Positions 49,850 to 61,224 of a stretch of DNA of 62,000 bases are shown piece after piece; within the stretch, counting starts at the first letter, position 1; each line of letters opens with the position of its first letter. A program made the translations under genes and the position numbers. Source of the stretch: Acanthaster planci (lineage: Eukaryota; Echinodermata; Asteroidea; Valvatida; Acanthasteridae); assembly GCF_001949145.1 (NCBI RefSeq), contig NW_019091676.1:192231-254230 (forward strand). The letters are read 5' to 3'. The notes beneath the pieces are model-generated. The model did no database searches. It was given only the letters and a program-made list of their open reading frames with translations, and had not been told where the DNA came from.

Positions 49850-50175
49850 AAAAAACCCCATTGGCTTACTCCCACCGCTTGCACAACGTGATTGGCTAAT
49901 TTCTTTGAGATGCATGACGCAATATCTTCGATCCCTCATTGGGTGGAATTCATCTGAACAATTCAATTTGCATATGCGTTAAATATGCATGATCATGACT
50001 AGGGGGAGCATGCAACCCATAATACTTTGCGCATTTTCACAATTTCTTTAATGAACAAGATTAATAACCTTTGTCGTTGGGACCCATTTAGAAATCTAAA
50101 AATCTACTGATTTTTTTCAGCAGGTTGCAGTGTGCTTGGGGACGTATAGTGTTTGTCTAAATTAAGAGGTAAGGT
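49850..50175 (+). promoter_or_regulatory. possible plus-strand promoter region
   Basis: CCAAT-type sequences (cattggcttac, tgattggctaat, cattgggtgg) are followed by an octamer-like atttgcatatgc and a second atatgcat. Next comes a tract with acceptor-like tttttttcag and donor-like aagag|gtaagg. No coding exon was found nearby on plus, so it may belong to a non-coding transcript or be decayed. Confidence 0.25.
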
Positions 50176-51448
50176 ACTGTGCACCGCTATCTCTCCATAC
50201 CATGTAGATTAATGGACTTTTTGGGGTTACATTGTGGTCAGTTAGAAAAAGATGTACAAAAGTGTCTCCTTTTCACTTTGGCCACTTCTTGCCACGCTTT
50301 CTCTTAGATGCTGCTCATCTCGTTGACCCTCCATCGAGAGAAGTTACAGGTTTAGGCGTTCGGAGAAGTTATGGATATTGCTAATCGATATTTTACACTA
50401 TACGGTGACTTGCAACTCATGATTTGATCCAAGCAACAAATCTGAGGTCTATTGTTAGGCCTACAAACTTCGGAACTTCTACTCTGCTGTTAAAATATAC
50501 ACATGATTACAAACGGCTTTGCACGTCAATAGTGGTTTATTATTAACTAAGATTTCAATGCGAGCCATTTTGCGATGAAAAGTGGGTTATTTTCTGACAG
50601 TAATGCGTTTTGCGAGAAAGTTCAGTTTAACATATATATATATTTAAAATGTCACATTAGAGTAGGCTTTCCACTACAATATATCCAAGTTTATCATGCA
50701 CAGTAAGATACATTATGTTGCATTTGAAGATGAAAACGTATAAACAAATCGAAGCACTGAGCTACTTTTTTTTAGCAAGAGCGCATTTTAAACTTCTATT
50801 GTATACAAGCTTTACTTGATAGAAGCGATTCATTGTTAATTAAAAAAATACAGGTTAATACTTTTAAGTTTGGGAAGTTGTAGATTATAAGTAACTAATT
50901 TTTGGAACCTTACAACTTGTTTGCTATAGCATAATAAAGAGGCAAAGCAAGGTGAATTTCACCTTGTATCTATTGTATATAAAAGGCCAACACCTCGAGT
51001 GTGAGTCAAAAACTGAACTTACACATTCTATTAATGCATGCATAAATATTGTTATACAATTACACAAACCTGTGCAGCCTTGCACTTGGGACTAATCAAA
51101 TTATGATTAGCAATATTTATTACTATATTGTCGTGAAAAGTCCCCCGGATGGAGAGAATAAAACGACGAGATAGAGCCGCATGCCCTACAGTCTATATTA
51201 AAGGGACAATAAAATGGAATGTATTGTGTCATTAGATTGATTGAAAAATACCTCCAGGCCGCAGAAGCGTTTCCAATCGATGTCATTTTTAACGAATCAA
51301 CTACACAGCTTCTGCAACAATAATTACTTCAGCAGCTGTGTATTCTGCGGCAACGATTCTGCAGCTTGAAGAGATTTATTTATTTTTTCAACCAATCGCG
51401 TAATACAATTTCACCCTTTTTTATAACTTATGCATTTTACGAATCCGT
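50176..51448. other. non-coding stretch
   Basis: AT-rich, no gene recognised. A short (at)n run lies near 50,631-50,642. Confidence 0.5.
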
Positions 51449-51640
51449 TTATTCGGCGTAAAGGGGAAAGCTATACCGAATGAGATGACAGGTTGAAAAA
51501 CACAGCGCTTTACCGCACATGGTTAAATACACGGACCCCCCCCCCCGTAAAACCAGCACTGCGCTCCCAGACATCTTTCTGTTATGACAGGAATCGTTGC
51601 TATGGCCAGAGATTATCTCATCGTTGGTTTTCCAAAACCC
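51449..51640 (-). pseudogene. decayed C-terminal fragment of a C1q domain
   Basis: About 63 codons aligning with the end of C1q-2. KTNDEIISG...KMSGSAVLVLRGGGG...SVYLTM.GKA...PLYAE corresponds to KNNDWVISG...QVSGSAVMILQRGDTVYLTM.GRA...GFLLYDQ. A poly-G run (13 bases on minus) replaces the conserved RGD turn. The core W...FSGF is lost and a stop lies just upstream. No collagen part remains. Confidence 0.75.
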
Positions 51641-52142
51641 AAATCAATGTAGTTACATTTTGGAGGAAAAGAACATAAATATGACATTAAATGGCACATT
51701 ACATACATTTAGTGTAAAATATAAATGATATAACCTGGTAATCATTAACATGAGCGTTTATGCAGCTCATAGCTGAAGGATTACGCGCGGACCAATCAAG
51801 CAATCAATTGTCACAGAATCTATCTAAACTTTGTTAATTCATAGGTAAAAATACAACTTAAAAGCACTTAGACTCGAGTTATTAGACTAGCAGGAGGTTG
51901 CTTAAGCCAGCAAAATAGTTTTTGTGCCCTAAAATCCTTTTTGCCAAAGGATCAAAGAAGTTGAGGGATCCTGAACTACAAATCACCATGATGAGATTTT
52001 AAGCAAAACGCCTTGATAATGATAACAATAACCAGTATTTAAAACGCTCTCTGTAGTAACTAAATCACATCGCTTACAAAAAATAAACAGTCGAACAATT
52101 TCATGAACTTAATTAAATGGTCTAATAAAATTGACAATGGAA
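51641..52142. other. non-coding stretch between the C1q fragment and the LINE
   Basis: No recognisable feature. Confidence 0.5.
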
Positions 52143-52172
52143 GTATTATATTATTATTATTATTATTATTGG
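52143..52172. repeat. (ATT)n microsatellite, LINE 3' tail
   Basis: Uninterrupted att units after one irregular unit. The position fits the simple-repeat tail of CR1/L2-type elements transcribed on minus. Confidence 0.7.
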
Positions 52173-53017
52173 TGAAACAGGCAGGTTTCAATCATTTTCT
52201 GAAATTGCTCCAATGAATGTGAAAGGGCAGACAGTGAGTGTTCTGTAGCCAGCTTTGTTGTGGGTTCGTGGGAAAATCAACCTGAAAAAATTAGGGTTGG
52301 AGGGTAGGTTTGGTCTAAAAGGAACATTCGGCATAATAAAGGACTGCATCATCATTCTAGTGACTGATTATGAAATGATTCGTAAATCAGTTAGTAATAA
52401 CTTACAGGTTAATTCGTTTGGAGATGGGTAGTCAGTGCAGTGCATGCAGCAAAGAGATGGGATCCTGCCCTCGGTTTGTTGTGTAGATTAGACGAGCTGC
52501 TCAGTTCTGAAAGCTCTGGAGTCTTGTGAGATAACTTATTGGAATGGATGTGAAAAAGCCCGTTCCAATAATCCAACCTTGATAGCTAAGACTTCTGAAT
52601 TCGTGTTGGCAAGTATTTTGATCGATGAGTTTTATCATTTTGGAAACATTGCGAAGATGAAACCGGACAACGCTGCATATGAAAATGTACACCAAGATTC
52701 ATAGCCGATACTGATGGTTTCACAATTGCGTGACCCACTTCAAGTACATTTTTTGGAAGCCTGTTAAGGTTAGAATGTCATCCTATTAGGCCCTATGAGA
52801 AACTCAGTTTTTTCTACGTTCAGTTTCACTTCTTTACAATTCATTAAGATTTAATATCAACCAGGCATTTACTCAAAGTTCCAAGGGCACGGATGCTCTT
52901 ATTCGGAGATTTGGGATCAAACGAAATATACAGCTGAATGTTATCAGCACAGCAAAGATAATGACACACCATCAAAATGGGTTTCGAAAGTGTGTAACTG
53001 GAAAAACGAAATGGCCC

Positions 53018-53060
53018 CAAAACAGAACAAAACAAAACAAAACAAAACAAAACAAAACAG
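53018..53060 (+). repeat. (AAAAC)n microsatellite inside the LINE
   Basis: About seven caaaa/aaaac units interrupt the reverse transcriptase between the second and third conserved blocks. Confidence 0.9.
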
Positions 53061-53775
53061 AAATCCTGTGGCAGTCTTCAACTTACTTGGATAGGCTGAG
53101 ACTTCTCGCCATGTATTTCTAATGTGGTTGACCAACTTCCAAGATCCTGAACACCAATTTTAGATGAGAGACAAGATCTTAATCTCTGTCTATTTTGTCG
53201 AAAGGTGTTGAATGATCTAAAAGTATGAGGAAGGTAACCCAATTGAAATCAAGGTCAGTCATAATGTCATTTTTTCACTTTTCTGCAGTCTCTGTACTGC
53301 AGTGGTGTGCCGTATATAATTGATGGAGATCCATCAGTTCGTGGGCTGCCATGTGGGCTATTCATCTGAAAAAGACAATTATTCTCAATGATATTTCCAA
53401 GAAATGACAGGTTAGAAAGCGGTCTGTAATTGCTGAGGATATTTTTTATCCACAGCCCTTTTTTCAAGAGAAGTTTGATGATGGCCAGGCGAGCTCCTTT
53501 TGGGAACACGCCATTGGCCAGAGACGTACTATATTACTATGAAAGTCGGAACTGGGAGGATATAGGTGCAATGTTTTCCTTTAAAAGCCAGATTGGGGGT
53601 GGATCGAGGTTACCTGACTTATTAGGGGAGTCCTGGATAAACCGTAAAAGCTCATTTTTATCAGCTAAATTGAAGTAAGACAATAGCTCGTAAATGAATA
53701 ATTGCTTATCTGGAGGATGTTTGTGCAATTTTGTGTACTTTTGTAGAAATTTCATTTGTGGGTGACAATAATCTG

Positions 53776-53781
53776 TTTATT
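53776..53781 (-). terminator. polyadenylation hexamer overlapping the C1q-2 stop
   Basis: Minus AATAAA formed by the last codon and TAA stop (CAATAAA). The C1q fragment at 51,449 has the same GAATAAA arrangement, so it is inherited. Because the LINE begins right after, the normal 3' UTR is displaced. Confidence 0.4.
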
Positions 53782-54622
53782 GGTCGTACAGGAGAAACCC
53801 ACTGAATGAGATGTGGTTCCAGGAAGCACTTGAGTGCGCCCGGCCATTCATGGTTAAATACACTGTGTCTCCTCGCTGCAGAATCATTACCGCGCTGCCA
53901 GACACCTGAGCCTCGTGATCCGAATTAGTATTGGTGCCGGAAATAACCCAGTCGTTGTTTTTCGTAAGATGAACGTAAAGGTGGCGACCGGAACCTTTGC
54001 ACACAGAAAATGTGAACACGTAGGTTCCTGAAAAATTGCACGTGAATGTACCAGTTGCTAGATCGAAGCTGGTGCCCGGCAGAAGCACCTGGGTCTCTTG
54101 GAAAGGCAAACGGGTTTGGTCACTCGAAGAACTAAATCCTTGTGACCTACTCACAGTGAATGCTACCCGGTGGTTGGAGTTATTTAAAGTCTCTCCGGGC
54201 TCTCCCTTTTGACCTTTGACACCAGCTTCCCCGGCTGGGCCGTCCAAACCAGGTGGACCTCTCGGACCAATCTTACCGGGCAGACCTATCCCGTCGTCCC
54301 CTTTCGGCCCAGGGGTCCCAGGAGCTCCCCGCTCGCCGACGGCGCCAACTGAACCAACCTCACCCTTTGTACTTGGCTCACCTGCTTCACCCTTAGGACC
54401 CGGCTCACCTGTGTCACCCTTTGGCCCCGCGAGGATTCCTGGGCTGCCCGGCAGGCCTGGTATGCCGGGTGTTCCAGCTGGTCCCTGGCAGCACATTGGA
54501 CATACCCGAGACCCAGGACCATCACCGTCTGTGGGAACCGGCCCAGAAATGGCAGCTCGGAGCTTCATAAAGTTACCCAAAAGGATGGCGATCGAAAGGA
54601 TGGTTGCAAAGCAGATTTTCAT
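53777..54622 (-). CDS. secreted collagen-like C1q-domain protein (C1q-2)
   Basis: 281 residues from the ATG that directly follows an acceptor (ATTTTTTTACAG|ATG). Signal peptide about 1-24, hinge CPMCC (Cys41, 44, 45), collagen about 47-145, C1q domain about 150-281. The C1q domain has FDLATGTFTCNFSGTYVF, SGSAVMILQRGDTVYL and FSGFLLY. The triple-helix region is interrupted at GILAGPKG, at GEPSTKG (Ser84 where Gly is expected) and at GIGLPG, the last shared with C1q-1. Same extracellular trimeric role expected as C1q-1. The C1q loops between strands differ most between the two, as expected if ligand specificity diverged. Probable first exon at 59.6 kb. Confidence 0.93.
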   Translation of the reverse strand: MKICFATILSIAILLGNFMKLRAAISGPVPTDGDGPGSRVCPMCCQGPAGTPGIPGLPGSPGILAGPKGDTGEPGPKGEAGEPSTKGEVGSVGAVGERGAPGTPGPKGDDGIGLPGKIGPRGPPGLDGPAGEAGVKGQKGEPGETLNNSNHRVAFTVSRSQGFSSSSDQTRLPFQETQVLLPGTSFDLATGTFTCNFSGTYVFTFSVCKGSGRHLYVHLTKNNDWVISGTNTNSDHEAQVSGSAVMILQRGDTVYLTMNGRAHSSASWNHISFSGFLLYDQ

Positions 54623-57423
54623 CTGTAAAAAAATAATAAATCGAACGAAGAGCGAGAAAGGGGAATTAAGGATTAAGATGAAGATAAGGAAAGATATAAA
54701 ATTATTCAGGGTCTTGAAAATTCACAAGCCAATGTACATTGCAAGGCAGTGCATAATGAACCCACTTACACAAGAAGATGGTATAAATTTCACATGTGGG
54801 GCAGGTTATGCTGGACCATATCACGGCCAGGGTAGTCTTTGGTCAAGGTGCGTGTGATACAGGATGCTTAGTTGGTAACTCCTACTAGACCAATACGAGT
54901 GGCGAAACTAGAGGCTTCGGCACTCGCATCTTTTTTTTTTTTTCGTGTTACCAAGTACTTTTATCCAGGGTGCACGCGTGCTTGGACTGAAGGCTAGAGC
55001 TGGGGCGGTTCCCCCCCCCCAAAAAAAACCCTCTCTTGAAACTTATTGTACATTGTAAAGACACTCATTGTCAGCAAAAGTTTCAACTCAATCTGACATA
55101 CAATTTGTCACGACTGTTATAGTCATTTAACGTTCAAGGCCACACCCGTGCCAATCCTCCCGCATTGAGCACATCAGTGGACATGTACACATTTTTTGCG
55201 TTCCTGTGTCGGGAACATGGCGCTGCGCGAGAATCGTTCCACACATTGGTGTCATAATAACTGCAAGTAGTTACTAAAACGCCCGAAAGGCTTGATTCTT
55301 AAAACAAATATTATAAAAAATCCACTGCGGCTATATCAGAAAAATGTTGATGGGACGAAATCCGACCCCAACTCTTTTTGGCAAAGAAACAAGTGTTACA
55401 ATGCACTAGAGGGTGTTTAAAGTAATACCAGCAGTACCGAAATAACACCAACAGTTTTAACACCCATTAAAAGTGTTGGCATGGTCCTGATCCTCTCAAA
55501 ACACTAGGTTTTTTTGCGATGCAGGTCAGTGCTGGTTTAAATGTGGACGTTGGCTTTATAAACAAAATCAGAAATAGAACAAAAAAGCTGTTAAAAGAAC
55601 TAAAAGGACGTCCCAAATCCTTCTCAACACGCAACAGCTTTAATGATAGGGATACTGAAAGTGGAACTCGTCGTTACGGTAGGGGTAGTGCGGGGAGGGG
55701 CTTGTCCACCCCCCCCCCACCACCATTCTCCGGCCTTGCAGCCGGGCGTTCTAGCTTCCGCAAGGGTCCGTCTAGGTATGTGGTATTGCTCAACAGTACA
55801 ACAGTATCAACTTTGCTGGTTTCATGCTGCATTATCAATGGCAAACGAGTAGCAGTGGTTCCATCCGGGATGGGGTTTTGCTTTCATCCCGTATTTTGTA
55901 TAAGAAATCTTGCACGAACGTCGAGGGTTTGAGTTCCAACGGTTAGGCTCGTGAAGTTGTGATTTTGTCCCATGAATTCTCGGTTACCAATCAGCATGAT
56001 CAACTGTAAGAGCCAAACTTTTGGGGGATCATCCCACAGCTGGATTCCACTTCCAATAATTCAGCTGTGCTACTTTTGATTTTTTTTAAACTTGGCATGC
56101 GGATAAAAAATGTTCCTTATAAGTAAGGAAGTCTTTGAAGTTTCAAAGTAATTCAATATATGAGCTTTGGTTATGCTCATTGAAGTTCATGGCCTCGAGC
56201 GTACCGGCTGCGTGCATCATAAATTCTGAAGGCTCAGCACGGGAAAATTCATTCCGACAAAAGTAAAAAAATATTGATGGAGGCGTATTACGCCTCGGCC
56301 CTTAATAGGTTAAATAAAAAGTGGATGTTGTCATTCGCTCCCTAAGATCCCACCTGTCCCATAATCAACCCCTTCGTTGCTCAGTGCCGGACAGTGGTGT
56401 TGAGATCATACATTCAATTACAACTCTGTTTTCAAATGTTACAAATCTTAGTTTTTTGCCTCAGAAAGTGTCTCTATGCTGTGTCAAAGCTGAAACGTTT
56501 GCCTTTAATATATGTATCCAGAAAGGTAAGTCAAAGTATCATGCACGGTTTGAGGTTAATGGTGAGAGTGATCCGACGCATCATACCCCAAACAGTTGTG
56601 TTTTTATTGTCATAGAGTTCCCAGAAAGAAAGCAAAATTGTTAAAATATTATGCATCCCCTACGGGGGGAAATGGAAGAACAAAGGCGAAATGGTTTTTC
56701 TTGGGGTAACATTTTATCAGCTTTAAACGTTTCTTTTCAAAGTAAAAATGATGTCTTTCAAACAAAATGAAGGGCGCAGGGTTGCACCCCCTGTCAAAAT
56801 TGTCGCAAAGGGAAATAACTCTCCGCTGATTTCTACCAGTTTACTCCTGAATGCTTTGCCAGCCCCCGGACAATTCTGGCTACGCCCATAGGGTTGCATC
56901 ATAACTTTGGTATCAAACCGACACAATCAATGATTAGTTATTCTCACACGTCCCCCAGCTCAGACGGTATTAATCATTGGTGCCTTTAATAAGGGATGGC
57001 AAGGAAGGAGACTGTGCGTTCAATATTTCAACTGATAAAAAGCGAGGAAATGAACACATTTACCTTGGTGGTGTCTCGCTCCTTACGTCAAAGGCCCAAA
57101 GAAATCTTAGTGCGTCTCGTTCAATGTAGGCTGAAAATAATATCAAGTAAATCAATAAATCTTTGATCTGTAAAATTGATTGCTGTAATAAACAAACTAT
57201 GCACAAGCTCTACTAACAATACAAACACAGAATACGGCTCTGAAATTTATACTGCAGCAAGTAGTACCATGTTCGTAACAAAATGAAAAGGGTTGTGTAC
57301 GCAGACAGATACAGACTAGTGTGGTCCCGAGGAGACGACATAACTTCGGTGGCATCGTACATGCGCGTTCCAAGGTTTGACGCGCGCGTCCATTTTGTAC
57401 ATAACATCACCCTATTAGTAGAA
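54623..57423 (-). other. probable 5' UTR intron of C1q-2, lower part
   Basis: Aligned in patches to 28.1-31.0 kb (for example gtggtgtctc(a/g)ctccttac, ccgaggagacga). No coding sequence recognised. A plus open frame near 55,519-55,932 arises in sequence whose C1q-1 counterpart is not open. Confidence 0.5.
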
Positions 57424-57712
57424 CGAGTCAGACTCAGATTATCCCGAACCTCACGATTCCTAAAGTCCTTTCCCACCTCAATTTGCACTTGTAACTCTTA
57501 TTTGTACAGATTTTCTTACAATACATTCCCCTGGCTTTTGAAGAATAATAGTGATTATGTTAATTCCTTTAATTAATGATATTAATGTATTTTTTCCAAC
57601 ACCTGTGTAATTTTGTTATAATATGTGAAAGCAAAAAAAAAACAAATATCCTTTTCTGCTTGCATATTAGGACAATAAATACAAATTGTACTGAACTGAG
57701 CTGAAGAGGCGT
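57424..57712 (+). mobile_element. insertion with LINE-like 3' end
   Basis: Splits the GC-rich duplicated block: 'ccctattagtagaa' ends at 57,423 and 'gaagaggcgtgtaatgcgcg' resumes at 57,713, with a short gaa repeat. The insert ends in 'ggacaataaatacaaattgt' and 'actgaactgagctga', as 3' ends of some non-LTR elements do. Its plus frame (NSYLYRFSYNTFPWLL) resembles a LINE ORF2 C-terminus. Fragment only. Confidence 0.5.
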
Positions 57713-57916
57713 GTAATGCGCGCGTACCATCTGTCCACGAGCGTTGTTTAACTGGTTTCTAATCCTGTTCGCTGACTTACATTATATGCATTAAATTTTC
57801 CTGTTCATTTAGCATTGATTACACGTTTGTTGTAAAAACAATCCACAGTTTGTTCCAACATTTTGATTGAGCCAAACCGTAACATTTGATGTCAGTAATT
57901 TTTAGACTTTAATTAA

Positions 57917-58062
57917 AGAGTACCGAAGTGAATACGTCACACGCACAATTAGTGTGTAAAAGGCATTAGCGCGAGAACCAGCGCGTGAACGAACACGCGC
58001 GCGTACTCATTTTGTTTGCACTGCACTTTCTGGTTTACAGTGACGTCACACTTCGGCACTCT
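57917..58062. mobile_element. MITE family 2
   Basis: 146 bp with about 23-bp inverted termini (agagtaccgaagtg..acgtcac and gtgacgtcacacttcggcactct). It is absent from the same place in copies I and II, giving an empty-site comparison. The interior is GC-rich with cgcgcgcg. Confidence 0.8.
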
Positions 58063-59638
58063 ATAGTGCGCAGCGTGCGGTCTTTTTGACTTATAAGCAT
58101 TTTAAAATGTTTTTCCACCCTTCTTCTTCTGAAGAGAGTACTGGAAAAATTAGGTAAGGTCGGTTTCTGTGATCTGAACTTTATTTTTTACAGAAATAGG
58201 AAAACTTTCCAAGATCATTATAACAGAATGCTATGAAGTTAGATATTCATTTAAAAGAAATTATACATTTTTCATATATGACGAGATGTGGATATAGTTA
58301 TCTTCTTGACGTGGGACTTTGTCGCTGCCCTTCAATTTTCAACCATAATTAATGCACAGGTATGTATTTGCCTTTGTACCTTATCAGTTTAATGACAGGC
58401 ACACTCATAAAGCAATAAGTATGTGCTTGGCCAATCTGAAAGGTTTGCTAAAGACCAACCCAGGAGAATGGACGAATGCATGCCAATGCCCGATCCGTGG
58501 ACGGGGGCGTTATCGACGTCCCTTCTCCTGAGCCTTTTGTTCGGCAGTTTAATTCATTTTTTTCAAACACACCCCTTTAGTCATGTCATGGCAAGTTCCT
58601 ATGCCGAGCAGCTGCAATAGGCGCGAAAGCTCTGGAGTGCCGTCAGGGATAAATTTTCAAAACGAAAACAAATAGTTTTTACGAGCTCTATTTTTCCAAG
58701 TTCGTTTTTAGTAGATGTTTTTAAAGTTTTTTATGAGTTATTTTTTTAAAGTTTGTTTTATGAGAAAGAAATCCAAACCTGACAATTTATATCTCCTGAA
58801 AATTAACTTAGAAAAATAAATTTCATAAAAACAAACATCATCGGAAAAGATATCTCGTAAACAAAAACTTTAACCCCAAGGACATTCTTGGAGGTAAAAG
58901 TATCTTCCTGTCTGGTATGTGGGATAATTTATATTGACTGTGAAATCTATCAACAGCGACGACAAGCGACTTCCCGGCCGAGATATTTCTTGCTTGAGAA
59001 TTCAGACAATTTTCAGTGACTGATTTCAGTGACAGTAAAGGTTGCGGGAAATCCAGCCGAAATGTATTCATACGAATCCCTCGTGTCACAACCAAAAAAG
59101 TGATTTATTCAGTCTTCAACGAAGTTATTTTTCCCCTGTAAATCTTAACATGCAAAATGCCCGGTTTAGGTCGGAATTCAGAGAAGAGCAACAACGACAC
59201 AAGTGTTTCTGCAATATTCAACATCCGTTCGACCGACCTGGTAATGCAAAGCACGTAAACAGAAATGCATTGCCAAGAACGTCAGACACTTTTAAGTCGC
59301 CCTTGAACTAGCATTTAGTGACTTGGGCTCAAACAACAAAAAAACTTTGGATGGGAATAAAGATTTCCACAATAACAGATCACAATTGGCCATATTTTAA
59401 GCCACCACACCGAAATAATGTACTAAGTGCACATGCGCACTTGCCTTCCTTTATTATTTCAACAATATTTCAGAGTCGAAATTGTACTCCGATTTTAACT
59501 CTTAAATAAAAAAATCCGAGACATTATGCTTCATGCTTCTGGAAGGGAATCAAATAAGTTGAATTAGGCGCCTACATATTTTCACGGTGTATAAGAACCA
59601 CACTTGTTCTGACAGTAGTTTTGATTAATGGTACTTAC

Positions 59639-59806
59639 TTTGTAATTTCTAACTTGTTTGCAATCTGCTCTCTCACGATGCCGTCTTCGTCTGCAGCTTA
59701 AAATGAGCGGTGCTCGTTCTGATGAGTGGAGCGCCCGCTCGTGCCTTTAAACTGGCCAGTCATTTCCTGAGCAGTGACTGGTGAACTTGGCCTGGAGTTT
59801 GATTGG
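59639..59806 (-). promoter_or_regulatory. candidate promoter and 5' exon, copy P3 (upstream of C1q-2)
   Basis: CCAAT at 59,802-59,806, TTTAAA at 59,746-59,751, donor AAA|GTAAGT with the exon ending at 59,639. The short frame opened by the ATG upstream of TTTAAA is broken by an in-frame TAA here. This supports a non-coding role for the element. Distance to the C1q-2 ATG about 5.0 kb, as for P1 and C1q-1. Confidence 0.5.
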
Positions 59807-59855
59807 CCCCTGCAAGCTGTCACTCACAGACATCACCGACACTCGTGTCCGAAGT

Positions 59856-60351
59856 GGGCTGCGTCTAATTGACGAACATTACCTAGATGTCAGTGGTACA
59901 TTAATAATCATGCTCTTCATTGATTGACGTGCGCGGACCTGTCAGTCACAGACCTCTCACTTCTGATCACCGACTTGTTGGGTGATTAACTGTGATTGGT
60001 GGATAAAAAATGACGTGCCCAGCCGGTGCGTGATTCATTGAGCGGTATCCTACCCCATAGCACAAAAATACTGCGTAGTCCAGGTGGTCGTGACCGGTAG
60101 TCAGGTCACTTGTAAGTCGGAGGAAAATTTATAACACCAAACTTATCCACTGACTACAATAGACTTTATCATGAATCGTTTGAATCCTATCAGGTCCAAT
60201 TTCTAATTCGACGTATAGTTGCAAGTGACATTGGTGCCTTGGCACCGTATTGAATCAAGAGTTTAAATAATATAATTTGGTCAATACAATTAAAGGTTAG
60301 CGTTGCTCCTTTGGGCCTTTTTTATCACACGAATATCTCCAAGAGTTTTGC
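59856..60351. other. non-coding stretch
   Basis: Homology to the other promoter copies ends here. No feature recognised. Confidence 0.5.
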
Positions 60352-61167
60352 CTAAATCCGATTATTAACAGACAGTGTAAAGAAAATGTATTCCCGATTC
60401 ATAACATGATCCTTTGACTGTAAACTGCCACTTGCTTCGTTGAATGACTTGGCTGGGGCTGGTTCATGTATACAGTCACCTTTGTGCAGTCCAGGAAGCC
60501 GCTGGCTAGTTGCTACCGTAAGCTCGTGTAATATTTTCCAGCCGTTGCCAAGATCAGGGCTTGTCGATGTGCAATGCCCGTTTCGGTCGATCAATTCTGA
60601 ATGACAGGCTCGTTCAGTTGTAAGGCAACCTTGGGAACAAGTAACTTGGTCAGATCTTGTCCGAAGGAGTCGTTTACTTCACTCGACATTGAGCACGCGA
60701 ACCCGTTTGCTTTTCACAAAAAAAGCACTTCTCCACCTGAATAACGTGGAATAAGTAAGCCTAGGAACAAATTCCCACAATGTGGAATCTTTTGCGAGTG
60801 TTAAGTTTTAGACTATTTTGTCTCAAAAAAAAAGTGGCTAACTTAGCCTTTGAAAATAATTGGATGGCTACTTCGCCTTAGAAAATAAATGAAAAAGTCT
60901 CCTTTGTGTGTGTTTTTTCTTCCCTTCCAAAATAAAGAAAACGAGTTTTTATATCAAAAGGAAAATAAATCGACCACCTGGGTACAAATAAAATAAGATA
61001 TGAAATGCCGTCGTTGTAGCTCACCAGAATATATTAGGTGTATACTACTGCCAAACAACCCACCTCACCACAACAACATACGTGAAGAAAAGGATGAAAA
61101 TATAACAACTGCAATCACCAGAACGAAGCAGAGGAACTCGGAGTAGTGAAGTGACCGCTGCCACCAT
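60352..61167 (-). CDS. candidate secreted or membrane protein with PAN/apple-like motif, 5' part
   Basis: TATA-like CTTTTAAATAGCC (61,212-61,224) precedes an ATG at 61,167. Exon 1 (to 61,064, donor AG|GTGGGT) encodes 34 residues with a strongly hydrophobic end (CYIFILFFTYVVVV), a signal or anchor segment. A possible exon 2 from 60,655 joins in phase to SDQVTCSQGCLTTERACHS, then ELIDRNGHCTS... It is open to 60,352. Cysteine spacing C-x3-C-x6-C-x10-C is that of the PAN/apple core. The exon 2 acceptor is only moderate and its end is unknown (a CAAAG|GTGACT donor lies inside). PAN modules bind protein or carbohydrate outside the cell. Confidence 0.35.
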
Positions 61168-61224
61168 CAGCAACGCAGGAAAGAAAAAAGAGAGGGCCGC
61201 GTGGCAGTAGGGGCTATTTAAAAG

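Larger units (their letters stand above)
52143..53756 (-). mobile_element. degenerate CR1/L2-like non-LTR retrotransposon
   Basis: Minus-strand pieces of a reverse transcriptase in several frames, in the right order. They are LADKNELLRFIQDSPNKSG with LDPPPIWLLK, ARLAIIKLLLKK with NILSNYRPLSNLSFLGNIIE, and the catalytic box region CADNIQLYISFDPKSPN (usual YADD replaced by CADN). FHLRNVSKM in the thumb region and a diverged SKLDYCN-like stretch follow. The 3' end is marked by an AAT-type microsatellite at 52,143-52,172. Stops and frameshifts make it inactive. Its truncated 5' edge lies about 20 bases from the C1q-2 stop codon. Confidence 0.8.
57710..59855 (-). repeat. duplicated promoter-intron segment, copy III
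   Basis: Third copy of 31,378-33,345 and 44,020-45,900, interrupted by the MITE at 57,917-58,062. Confidence 0.75.

Noticed and set aside
54216-54857. 213-codon Pro/Gly-rich plus frame opposite C1q-2
   Set aside because: Antisense shadow of the collagen Gly-X-Y codons.
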